Source: an uncultured Sphingomonas sp.
GTDB lineage: Bacteria; Pseudomonadota; Alphaproteobacteria; Sphingomonadales; Sphingomonadaceae
NCBI RefSeq assembly: GCF_913778135.1
Contig: NZ_CAJYVU010000093.1
Location: 1-51,652 of the forward strand
Length of the DNA: 51,652 nucleotides
Reading direction: 5' to 3'
Shown here: positions 38,860-46,731 of the stretch, one piece after another
Position numbering within the stretch: the stretch's first letter is position 1
How the letters are laid out: each line of letters begins with the position of its first letter
The notes under the pieces: model-generated
Databases searched by the model: none
What the model was told of the DNA's origin: nothing
What the model saw: only the letters and a program-made list of their open reading frames with translations
Translations under genes and position numbers: made by a program

Positions 38860-39141
38860 TCATGATGTCGCCGCGGCGCGGTGATGCCGGATCACCTCGT
38901 CGATGATGAAGCGCAGAAATTTTTCCGAAAATTCAGGGTCCAGTTCGGCATCGAGCGCGAGCTGCCGCAACCGCGCGATCTGCTGTTCTTCTCGCCCCGG
39001 ATCGGCTGCCGGCAGCCCGCTCGTCGCCTTGTGGCGCCCGACGGCCTGGGTCACCTTGAACCGTTCGGCGAGCAGGCAGACGAGTGCCGCGTCGATGTTG
39101 TCGATGCTCTTGCGATAACCTTTCAACACGTCGTCGGTCAT
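38860..39141 (-). CDS. Chorismate mutase, AroQ type
   Basis: A 93-residue all-helical chorismate mutase that converts chorismate to prephenate for Phe/Tyr synthesis. Family marks are YRKSIDNIDAALVCLLAERFKVTQAVGRHKA (N-terminal helix with the active-site Arg and Lys) and FLRFIIDEVIRHH near the end. GGGAGGACC lies before the ATG at 39141. The BLUF gene follows by 40 bp. It is divergent from the polyprenyl synthase gene. Confidence 0.9.
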   Translation of the reverse strand: MTDDVLKGYRKSIDNIDAALVCLLAERFKVTQAVGRHKATSGLPAADPGREEQQIARLRQLALDAELDPEFSEKFLRFIIDEVIRHHRAAATS

Positions 39142-39241
39142 GCGGTCCTCCCGCGTTTGGCTGTCGCGCAAGGAGAACGCCGCTGCAAGGTTCGATCGCT
39201 GCTTGCCTTGCCCCGTCGACCGCTCGTACACGCGCGGGGAG

Positions 39242-40252
39242 ATGAGTGCATCGATCCACCGGCTCTCGGGCCGCACCCCTTCGCTCGATCCGATGATCGA
39301 TCTGGTCACCGCCGATATGAACGCGGTCAACGCCGTGATCCTCGACCGGATGCAGTCGCAGATACCGCTGATCCCGAAGCTTGCCGGGCACCTGATCGCG
39401 GGCGGCGGCAAGCGGATGCGCCCGATGCTGACGCTCGCGAGCGCGAAGCTGATCGGCTATACCGGTACGCGCCATCACCGTCTGGCCGCCGCGGTCGAGT
39501 TCATTCACACGGCGACGCTGCTGCACGACGACGTCGTCGACGGCTCCGACCTGCGCCGGGGCAAGCGCACCGCCAACATCATCTGGGGCAATCCGGCGAG
39601 CGTGCTGGTCGGCGATTTCCTGTTCAGCCGCAGCTTCGAGCTGATGGTCGAGGCCGACAGCCTCAAGTCGCTCAAGATCCTCAGCCACGCTTCGGCGGTG
39701 ATCGCCGAGGGCGAGGTCAATCAGCTGACGGCGGTGCGCCGCGTCGATTTGGGTGAAGACCGCTACCTCGACATCATCGGCGCGAAGACCGCGGCGCTGT
39801 TCGCCGCCGCATGCCGCATCTCCGCCGTGGTGGCCGAGCGCCCCGACTCGGAGGAGGAAGCGCTCGACGCCTACGGCCGCTATCTCGGCATCGCCTTCCA
39901 GCTCGTCGACGACGCGATCGATTATACCTCGGACGCGGGCACGATGGGCAAAGACGCCGGCGACGATTTCCGCGAGGGCAAGGTCACCCTACCCGTCATC
40001 CTCGCCTATGCGCGCGGTTCGGCGCAGGATCGCACCTTCTGGAAGGATGCGATCGAGGGACGCCGGTCGAGCGACGCCGATTTCGCGCAGGCGATCGAGC
40101 TGGTCCGCACCACCCGCGCGGTCGACGACACGCTGGCGCGCGCGCGTCATTATGGCCAGCGCGCAATCGATGCGCTCGGACCGTTCGCCAACGGCGTGGC
40201 CAAGGACGCGATGGTCGAGGCGGTCGAGTTCGCGGTGGCGCGCGCCTACTGA
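39242..40252 (+). CDS. Polyprenyl diphosphate synthase (octaprenyl/decaprenyl type)
   Basis: A 336-residue trans-prenyltransferase. The first aspartate-rich motif is LLHDDVVDGSDLRRG, the second DDAIDYTSD, and GGKRMRPML near the N-terminus binds IPP. It makes the long side chain of ubiquinone (probably Q-10 in this group). The GGGGAG before the ATG at 39242 is very close to it, so an ATG further in (39293) is also possible, though the first keeps the expected length. Convergent with the CDF exporter. Confidence 0.9.
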   Translation: MSASIHRLSGRTPSLDPMIDLVTADMNAVNAVILDRMQSQIPLIPKLAGHLIAGGGKRMRPMLTLASAKLIGYTGTRHHRLAAAVEFIHTATLLHDDVVDGSDLRRGKRTANIIWGNPASVLVGDFLFSRSFELMVEADSLKSLKILSHASAVIAEGEVNQLTAVRRVDLGEDRYLDIIGAKTAALFAAACRISAVVAERPDSEEEALDAYGRYLGIAFQLVDDAIDYTSDAGTMGKDAGDDFREGKVTLPVILAYARGSAQDRTFWKDAIEGRRSSDADFAQAIELVRTTRAVDDTLARARHYGQRAIDALGPFANGVAKDAMVEAVEFAVARAY

Positions 40253-40258
40253 CCGGGT

Positions 40259-40277
40259 CGGCGGGTCAGACCCGCCG
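40259..40277. terminator. Hairpin between polyprenyl synthase and CDF exporter
   Basis: CGGCGGGT (40259-40266) pairs with ACCCGCCG (40270-40277) over a three-base loop. It lies in the 13-bp convergent gap and extends into the end of the exporter gene. No T-run. Confidence 0.45.
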
Positions 40278-41228
40278 CTCGTCCGCCAGTTCGCAAGCGT
40301 GGGCGCCCGTCTCCACCTGGATCGTCGCGTGGCCGATGCCGAAGCGGTGGTGCAGCATGTCCTGTATCTCGTGCAGGAACGCGTCGCCCGGGTGGCCCGC
40401 CGGCACGCACAGATGCGCGGTCAGCCCGGGTTCGGTCGTCGACATCGGCCAGATATGCAGGTCGTGCACCTCGCTGACGCCGGGCAGATCGGCGAGCGCG
40501 GTACGCACGCCGTCATAGTCGATCCCGCGCGGCACCGCGGCGAGTGACATCTCCACCGTTTCGCGCAGCAACCCCCACGTCTGCCAGAAGATCAGGCCGG
40601 CAATGACCAGGCTGACGAGCGGGTCGATCCACGCCGCCCCCGTCGCCCAGATGACCACGCCCGCGACGACGACGCCCGCCGACACCAACGCGTCGGATAG
40701 CATGTGCAGGAATGCGCCGCGGATATTGACGTCGCCCTTGCGCCCGCGCGCGAACAGCCAGGCAGTGATCGCATTAACCGCGATACCGCCGGCCGCGACC
40801 GCCGCGACCGACAGGCCGGGCACGCGCGGCGCGGCCGAGAACCGCTCCACCGCCTCGGTTGCGATGGCGCCGAGCGCGACCAGCAGCAGCAGCGCATTAG
40901 CGAGCGCGGCGAGGATGGTCGACCCCTTCAACCCGTAGGTGAAGCGTTTTGACGGCGGCGTCCGCGCAAGCGCCGCACCGCCCCAAGCGATCGCCAAGCC
41001 CAGCACGTCGGACAGATTATGCCCGGCATCCGCCAGCAGCGCGACAGAGCCATAGATCAACCCCGCCCCCGCCTCGACGATCAGATAGGCGAGATTGAGC
41101 CCGATTCCGATCGCGAACGCGCGATCCCACCGCTCCGGCGGCGCGGCATGGGCGTGACCATGTCCATGACTGTGCCCGTGGCCATGCGCGTGCCCATGCG
41201 AGTGACCGTGGTGATGCCCGTGACCCAT
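40266..41228 (-). CDS. CzcD/DmeF-type cation diffusion facilitator with His-rich N-terminus
   Basis: A 320-residue heavy-metal exporter. The first 28 residues are a His/Gly repeat (GHGHHHGHSHGHAHGHGHSH...), a metal-binding tail. Six helices follow, with HxxxD-type sites in ALLADAGHNLSD and FLHMLSDAL, and a cytoplasmic C-terminal domain ends the protein. It probably exports Zn, Co or Ni in exchange for protons. It is 54 bp downstream of the histidine kinase gene on the same strand, so the two-component system may control it. Confidence 0.92.
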   Translation of the reverse strand: MGHGHHHGHSHGHAHGHGHSHGHGHAHAAPPERWDRAFAIGIGLNLAYLIVEAGAGLIYGSVALLADAGHNLSDVLGLAIAWGGAALARTPPSKRFTYGLKGSTILAALANALLLLVALGAIATEAVERFSAAPRVPGLSVAAVAAGGIAVNAITAWLFARGRKGDVNIRGAFLHMLSDALVSAGVVVAGVVIWATGAAWIDPLVSLVIAGLIFWQTWGLLRETVEMSLAAVPRGIDYDGVRTALADLPGVSEVHDLHIWPMSTTEPGLTAHLCVPAGHPGDAFLHEIQDMLHHRFGIGHATIQVETGAHACELADERRV

Positions 41229-41282
41229 GCCGCGCGCGTTAGCGTAGCAGGAACAGGTGATACTAGGACAAGAGCGGCCCTT

Positions 41283-42665
41283 TTACGCCTCGATCGACGA
41301 GGCCGCGGGCAGACGCAGCCGGACGAGCAGCCCGCCCAAGTCTTCGCTCTCTTCCAGGCTGACCGTGCCGTCGTAAATTTCGGCCACGTCGCGCACGATC
41401 GCGAGCCCGAGCCCGGTGCCGGGCTTGCCCGAGTCGAGCCGCACGCCGCGATCGAAGATGCGCGCGCGGTCCGCCTCGGGTATCCCCATGCCGTCGTCCT
41501 CGACCTGTATTTCGACGAAGCCGGAGTGCGCGCCGACGGTCACGAACACGCTGCCGCCGCCGTATTTGGCAGCATTCTCGACCAGATTGCCCATGATTTC
41601 GTCCAGGTCCTGCCGCTCTATATGGGCGACCAGATCCCTCGGCCCGTCCATGTCGACGCGGACGTGCGGGTAGAGGCGACGCACCGCGCGCTCGACCGAC
41701 TCGACGCTCGGCCACACGTCGGCGCGACTGTGCGCGGAGCCGCGCCGCCCGACCGCACGCGCGCGCGCCAGGTGATGGTCGACCTGCCGCCGCATCGTCC
41801 GCGCCTCTCGGATTACCGTGTCGGACAGATCGTCCGAGTTCGCCGTTGCCGCGTTTATGATGACCGTCAGCGGGGTCTTGAGTGCGTGCGCAAGGTTGCC
41901 GGCGTGGCGTCGCGCTTCCTCCGCCTGCCGCTCGTTGTGCTCGACCAGCGCGTTCAGCTCGTCGATCATCGGCAGCACCTCGATCGGCATGTTGCCCTCG
42001 ACCCGGTTCGCCTTGCCCGCGCGCATCCGCGCGATGGCGAGCCGCACGCGCCGGAGCGGCAGCAGGCCGTAGAAGGTCTGCAACGCCGCCAGCGCGACCA
42101 GCCCAATCCCGAGCAGCAGAAAACTGCGGATCAGCGTGCGGCGCAGGATGGTGATCTGCGCGTCGAGCGCCTCGCGGCTGGAGGCGACCTGGAAACGCCA
42201 GCGCACCGGCGATCCGGGCAGCTTCACGTCCTGCTCGACGACGCGCAGCTTCTCGTCCTTGAACTGCTTGCTGTCGTAGCTGTGGACGCTGCGATCGTTG
42301 TGCGGTGCGCCATAGGCGAGCTGGCGATCCCACAGCGAGCGCGACGGCCAGGTCTCGTGCCCCGGCGCCGACACCTGCCAGTAGAGACCGGAATAAGGCT
42401 CGAGAAATCGCTGGTCCGCCGGCTCGCGGTTGAACGTCACCTCGCCCGCAGTGTCGATCTCGGCCGAGACGAGCAACGAGCGCAGCACGTAGCCGAGCTG
42501 ATCGTCGGCGTTTCGCGTCACCGCCGCGACCAGCACGCGGTCGAGCGCGAAGCCGCCGCCCGCGAGCAGGATCGAGATCCACGCCGCCGCGATCAGGATC
42601 ATGCGCCGCGACAGCGATCCGCGAACCCGCAGCGGCGGCTTCACGCGGCCGCGCTCCGGAACCAA
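41283..42665 (-). CDS. PhoQ-like sensor histidine kinase
   Basis: A 460-residue membrane kinase. Two helices (about 21-42 and 178-200) flank a periplasmic sensor domain. A HAMP-like linker is followed by the phospho-accepting His in GNLAHALKTPLTV and the ATPase boxes NLVENAAKYGG, EDDGMGIP and GTGLGLAIV. It would phosphorylate the response regulator encoded 302 bp upstream on the same strand. The signal is unknown; PhoQ relatives sense divalent cations or antimicrobial peptides. A start further downstream is possible; MVPERGRVKPP is the first in-frame ATG. Confidence 0.9.
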   Translation of the reverse strand: MVPERGRVKPPLRVRGSLSRRMILIAAAWISILLAGGGFALDRVLVAAVTRNADDQLGYVLRSLLVSAEIDTAGEVTFNREPADQRFLEPYSGLYWQVSAPGHETWPSRSLWDRQLAYGAPHNDRSVHSYDSKQFKDEKLRVVEQDVKLPGSPVRWRFQVASSREALDAQITILRRTLIRSFLLLGIGLVALAALQTFYGLLPLRRVRLAIARMRAGKANRVEGNMPIEVLPMIDELNALVEHNERQAEEARRHAGNLAHALKTPLTVIINAATANSDDLSDTVIREARTMRRQVDHHLARARAVGRRGSAHSRADVWPSVESVERAVRRLYPHVRVDMDGPRDLVAHIERQDLDEIMGNLVENAAKYGGGSVFVTVGAHSGFVEIQVEDDGMGIPEADRARIFDRGVRLDSGKPGTGLGLAIVRDVAEIYDGTVSLEESEDLGGLLVRLRLPAASSIEA

Positions 42666-42706
42666 GCCGGTGCCGACCGGTTCAGCGCCGCATCGGAGGA
42701 ATAATC

Positions 42707-42952
42707 ATGCGAAAGGGTAGAAACGTACCCGCGATGATCGTCGCCGTGCTGGGCGGCGTGTTCGTGTCGATGCTCGCAGGGCTGCTGCTCGCCTCCTACG
42801 CGGTGGCGGGGGTTAGCCCGTCCTACCTTCCCGAACCCGCACTTCACCCGACGCGGATCGCGCAGGAGAGCGCAAGCCTCTCGGAGCCGACTACGATCCA
42901 GCGCATCACCGCCGACGTGGATGCCGCGCAGATCAGCCGGCACGGACTGTAG
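42707..42952 (+). CDS. Small single-helix membrane protein inside the two-component locus
   Basis: An 81-residue protein with one membrane helix (about 9-35, PAMIVAVLGGVFVSMLAGLLLASYAV) and a periplasm-facing or soluble tail. GGAGGA at 42695-42700 sits 6 bases before the ATG, a strong ribosome binding site, which argues for a real gene. It is divergent from the kinase gene and convergent with the regulator gene, so it interrupts an otherwise codirectional regulator/kinase pair. No family recognised. A role in tuning the kinase, like MgrB on PhoQ, is conceivable but unproven. Confidence 0.68.
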   Translation: MRKGRNVPAMIVAVLGGVFVSMLAGLLLASYAVAGVSPSYLPEPALHPTRIAQESASLSEPTTIQRITADVDAAQISRHGL

Positions 42953-42967
42953 ACCCGCGATCATCGG

Positions 42968-43633
42968 TCAGGCGTCCGGATCCTCCAGGCTGTAGCCCAA
43001 CCCGCGGATGGTCGTGATCACGTCCTGACCCAGCTTCTTGCGAATACGCGTCACGAACACCTCGATCGTGTTCGAATCGCGATCGAAATCCTGATCGTAG
43101 ATATGCTCGATCAACTCGGTGCGGCTGACCACCTTGCCCTTGTGATGGAGCAGGTAGCTCAGCAGTTTATATTCCTGCGCGGTCAACTTGACCGGCTCAC
43201 CCGCGCGCGTGACTTTGCCCGAGCGCGTATCGAGCCGGACGTCGCCCGCGGTCAGTTCGGACGATGCATTACCCGACGCCCGCCGGATCAGTGCGCGCAG
43301 GCGGGCGATCAGTTCCTCGGTCTGGAACGGCTTGGCGACGTAATCGTCTGCGCCCGCGTCCAACCCGGCAACCTTGTCCGACCAGCTGTCACGCGCGGTC
43401 AGCACCAGCACTGGCGTCACCTTGCCCTCCTTGCGCCAGCGGTCGAGCACGGTGAGCCCGTCGATCTCCGGCAGGCCCAGATCGAGCACGATCGCGTCGT
43501 AGCTCTCGGTCGAGCCGAGGAAATGCCCCTCTTCGCCATCGGTCGCGAGATCAATCGCGTAGCCCGCACCCTCCAGCGTCGATTTCAGCTGCTGCCCGAG
43601 GTTGGGCTCGTCCTCGACGATCAGAACACGCAT
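42968..43633 (-). CDS. OmpR/PhoP-family response regulator
   Basis: A 221-residue regulator: the receiver domain 1-118 with the phospho-accepting Asp51 in IVLDLGLP and the Lys in YVAKPF, then an OmpR winged-helix domain (125-221) with DSNTIEVFVTRIRKKLG. It is the partner of the histidine kinase encoded downstream. A PepSY protein gene lies upstream by 61 bp on the same strand. Confidence 0.93.
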   Translation of the reverse strand: MRVLIVEDEPNLGQQLKSTLEGAGYAIDLATDGEEGHFLGSTESYDAIVLDLGLPEIDGLTVLDRWRKEGKVTPVLVLTARDSWSDKVAGLDAGADDYVAKPFQTEELIARLRALIRRASGNASSELTAGDVRLDTRSGKVTRAGEPVKLTAQEYKLLSYLLHHKGKVVSRTELIEHIYDQDFDRDSNTIEVFVTRIRKKLGQDVITTIRGLGYSLEDPDA

Positions 43634-43694
43634 CTATGTCTCCCTGCGGCACGTCTGCACCCGCCTTGCGGTGCGCATTCGGCAAGATCAATAA

Positions 43695-44003
43695 TTAGCG
43701 GCCGGTCTGGCCCAGTACCTGCCCCGAGCGACCGTCCACGTCGACCCAGATCACTTCGCCATCGCGCAGGAACTTGAGCGTGTAGACGACCGACTGTGGA
43801 TCGAGGTTGAAACCGATATATTGCGCGCCCTTCATCGTCGGGATGATCCGCCGCTCGATCTCCTTGATCGGCAGCAGCTTGCCCGACCGCGTCGCGCGCC
43901 ACGCGAACGCGCGTTCGCTCTCCTGCTCCGCAGGTTCGGCCAGCGCGGGGGCAGCGGCGGTCAGCAGCAAAAGGATCGGCAACATCTTCACAGGTGGTCG
44001 CAT
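43695..44003 (-). CDS. PepSY-domain exported protein
   Basis: A 102-residue protein with a signal peptide (about 1-22; a start at the second Met, MLPILLLLTAAAPALA, is also possible) and one PepSY domain with the typical YTLKFLRDGEVIWVDVDGRSGQVLG end. PepSY proteins often sit beside two-component genes and may inhibit a protease or modulate the sensor. It leads the minus-strand group pepSY-regulator-kinase-CDF and is divergent from the ABC-F gene (87 bp). Confidence 0.87.
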   Translation of the reverse strand: MRPPVKMLPILLLLTAAAPALAEPAEQESERAFAWRATRSGKLLPIKEIERRIIPTMKGAQYIGFNLDPQSVVYTLKFLRDGEVIWVDVDGRSGQVLGQTGR

Positions 44004-44090
44004 AACGCCAATGGATTGAACACCCTGTGAATAACGCCGTCAGCCCTCGGTAACTTGCCCGCTGGCGGTCGGTTCCCTAGGTGCGCGGGC

Positions 44091-45872
44091 ATGGCAGCAC
44101 CGATCCTCGCGTATGAAGACCTCGGCCTCGTTCAGGGCGCGGGGTGGCTCTTCCGCCACCTCGACGTGTTCATCGGGCAGCGCGACCGGCTGGCGTTGAT
44201 CGGGCGCAACGGCGCGGGCAAGTCGACGCTGCTCAAGCTGATCGCCGGTGCGATCGACAGCGACGAGGGACGCCGCACGATCGTGCCGGGCACCAACGTC
44301 GTCATGCTGGAGCAGGAACCGAACCTCGCCGGGTTCGAGACGCTCGCCGACTATGTCCTGTCGGGTGATCGCGCGCCGGAAGGCTATGAGGCGGAGGCGA
44401 TCGCCGGGCAGCTCGGCATCGACCTGTCGCGCGCCTGTGCCTCGGCGTCGGGTGGCGAGCGTCGCCGCGCCGCGATCGTGCGCGCACTGGCGCTCGACCC
44501 CGACGTGCTGCTGCTCGACGAGCCAACCAACCACCTCGACCTCGGCGCGATCGAGTGGCTGGAGGACTGGCTCAATCGCTTCACCGGCGCGTTCGTCGTC
44601 ATCAGCCACGATCGTACCTTCCTCACCCGCCTGACCAGGCAGACCCTGTGGCTCGAGCGCGGATCGCTGCGCCGCAACGAGGTCGGCTTCGGCGGGTTCG
44701 ACGCCTGGACCGAGGCGGTCTACGCGGAAGAAGAACGCGCGGCGCAGAAGCTCGACGCGAAACTGAAGCTGGAGGAGCATTGGCTCCAGCGCGGCGTGAC
44801 GGGCCGCCGCCGCCGCAACCAGGGCCGGCTCACCAAGCTGAAGGAGATGCGCGCCGAACGTGCCGCGATGGTCGGTCCGCAGGGCGCCGCCGCGCTCGCG
44901 GTCGGCAGCGACGACGTGAAGACCAAGGTGGTGATCGACGCCGAGCACGTCTCCAAGTCGTTCGGCGACCGCACGATCATCCGCGACCTTTCGCTGCGCG
45001 TCACCCGCGGCGACCGGATCGGGATCGTCGGCAGCAACGGCGCGGGCAAGTCGACGCTGTTGAAACTTCTGACCGGCGAGCTTCAACCCGACGCCGGCTT
45101 GGTCAAGCTCGCGAAAACGCTCGACGGCATTGTCATTGACCAGCAGCGCAGCCTGATGGCACCCGAGAAGAAGGTACGCGACGTACTCGCCGACGGGGGC
45201 GAGTGGATCGACGTGCTCGGCACGCGCAAGCACATCCACGGCTATCTCAAAGAATTCCTGTTCGACCCCAACATGGTCGACGCGCGGGTCGGCACGCTAT
45301 CGGGCGGCGAGCGATCGCGGCTGCTGCTCGCACGCGAGTTCGCGCGGTCGTCGAACCTGCTGGTGATGGACGAGCCGACCAACGACCTCGACCTCGAAAC
45401 GCTCGACCTGCTGCAGGAAGTGATCGCCGACTATGACGGCACCGTGCTGATCGTCAGCCACGATCGCGACTTTCTCGATCGCACGGTCACGGTGACGCTT
45501 GGGCTCGACGGCAGCGGCCACATCGATGTCGTCGCGGGCGGATACGAGGATTGGGTCGCCAAGCGTCGCCCCAGCAACGAGGCGAAGCGCGCGCCCGCGA
45601 AGATCGCGCTTGCACCCCCGCCGCCCCCTACGACGCGCGTCAAGCTCAGCTACAAGGACCAGCGCGACTACGAACTGCTGCCGCGCCGGATCGAGGAGAT
45701 CGACAATCAGATCGCGGGCAAGGAGGATCTGCTCGCCGACGCCGGGCTCTACACGCGCGATCCCGCCGCGTTCGATCGCCTTACGCGCGAAATCGGCAGC
45801 TTGCGCGACGAGAAGGACACGGCCGAGCTGCGCTGGCTCGACCTCGCCGAACAGGTCGAGGCGCTGGGCTAG
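44091..45872 (+). CDS. ABC-F family ATPase (Uup-like)
   Basis: A 593-residue soluble protein with two ABC domains. The first has Walker A GRNGAGKST at 38-46 and signature SGGERRR, the second Walker A GSNGAGKST and SGGERSR. A linker region of about 80 residues joins them, and a C-terminal coiled coil (about 510-590) resembles Uup. ABC-F proteins act on the ribosome or on DNA repair; the Uup group is involved in replication/repair and ribosome rescue. The ATG at 44091 is preferred over 44055 because homology begins there. Its stop is shared with the convergent DUF815 gene. Confidence 0.92.
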   Translation: MAAPILAYEDLGLVQGAGWLFRHLDVFIGQRDRLALIGRNGAGKSTLLKLIAGAIDSDEGRRTIVPGTNVVMLEQEPNLAGFETLADYVLSGDRAPEGYEAEAIAGQLGIDLSRACASASGGERRRAAIVRALALDPDVLLLDEPTNHLDLGAIEWLEDWLNRFTGAFVVISHDRTFLTRLTRQTLWLERGSLRRNEVGFGGFDAWTEAVYAEEERAAQKLDAKLKLEEHWLQRGVTGRRRRNQGRLTKLKEMRAERAAMVGPQGAAALAVGSDDVKTKVVIDAEHVSKSFGDRTIIRDLSLRVTRGDRIGIVGSNGAGKSTLLKLLTGELQPDAGLVKLAKTLDGIVIDQQRSLMAPEKKVRDVLADGGEWIDVLGTRKHIHGYLKEFLFDPNMVDARVGTLSGGERSRLLLAREFARSSNLLVMDEPTNDLDLETLDLLQEVIADYDGTVLIVSHDRDFLDRTVTVTLGLDGSGHIDVVAGGYEDWVAKRRPSNEAKRAPAKIALAPPPPPTTRVKLSYKDQRDYELLPRRIEEIDNQIAGKEDLLADAGLYTRDPAAFDRLTREIGSLRDEKDTAELRWLDLAEQVEALG

Positions 45873-46678
45873 AGCGCCCGGCCCTCACGTCCGGCGAGGT
45901 CCACCACATATTGCCACGCGACCCGGCCCGACCGACTGCCGCGCCGCGTCGCCCATTGCACCGCATCGGCAGCATCGAACGGCAGCGCATAGGCGTCGGC
46001 ATAGCCACGCACGATCGACAGATAGTGCTCCTGATCGACGACGTGGAAGCCGAGGCTTAAACCGAACCGGTCGGAGAGTGCGAGTTGATCGTCGGCGACA
46101 TCGCGCGCGTTCACCGCCCGCTCCTGTTCGCCCATGTCACGCGGCAGCAGGTGCCGGCGGTTCGAGGTGACGAGCAGCCGCGCGTTGGCGGGCCGCGCTT
46201 CCGCCCCGCCCTCCAGCAACGAACGCAGCGACCGCGCATCCGCTGCCGCATCGAACCCCAGATCGTCGAGGAACAGCACGAACGCGCGCGGCACGCGGGC
46301 GATCGCGTCGAACAGCCGCGGCAGCGTGTCGAGGCGGTTGGCCGCGACCTCTACCAGCGCCAGCGCCCCGCCCGCGCCCTGCACCGCCGCGACGCTCGCC
46401 TTGACCAGCGCCGACTTCCCCGTACCGCGCGCGCCCCACAACAGCACGTCCTGCGCCGCATGCCCCGCCGCGAGCCGATCGAGGTTGGCGAGCAACGCGC
46501 CCTTCTGCGCATCGACGCCGTGGAGCATGGCGAGCGGCAAAGGCCGGAAATCGCGCGCGGCCACCAGCACGTCGTCACGCCAGACGTAGGCGGGATGCGC
46601 GAGCGGATCGGCGGCAGGAACAGGCGGCGGACTGAGCCGCTCCAGCGCGGCGGCGATGCGGGTCAGGGCGTCGTCCAT
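45869..46678 (-). CDS. DUF815-family AAA+ ATPase
   Basis: A 269-residue P-loop ATPase with Walker A GARGTGKS at 82-89, Walker B VLFLDDLGF and LLVTSNRRHLLPRD. The family is of unknown function and DnaA/IstB-like in fold. The end overlaps the ABC-F stop in the palindrome CTAG. It lies 53 bp downstream of the PrsT gene on the same strand, so it may be read through from the prs genes, though functional linkage is unproven. Confidence 0.88.
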   Translation of the reverse strand: MDDALTRIAAALERLSPPPVPAADPLAHPAYVWRDDVLVAARDFRPLPLAMLHGVDAQKGALLANLDRLAAGHAAQDVLLWGARGTGKSALVKASVAAVQGAGGALALVEVAANRLDTLPRLFDAIARVPRAFVLFLDDLGFDAAADARSLRSLLEGGAEARPANARLLVTSNRRHLLPRDMGEQERAVNARDVADDQLALSDRFGLSLGFHVVDQEHYLSIVRGYADAYALPFDAADAVQWATRRGSRSGRVAWQYVVDLAGREGRAL

Positions 46679-46731
46679 GCGCGCGCTATACGGCGTTGCG
46701 TCCGGTCCTCAAGCGCGCGCGTCACGCCTCG

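Noticed and set aside
41019..42704. A 561-codon plus-strand frame opposite the histidine kinase and CDF exporter
   Set aside because: Arg/His/Asp-rich low-sense composition and complete overlap with two well-supported genes.
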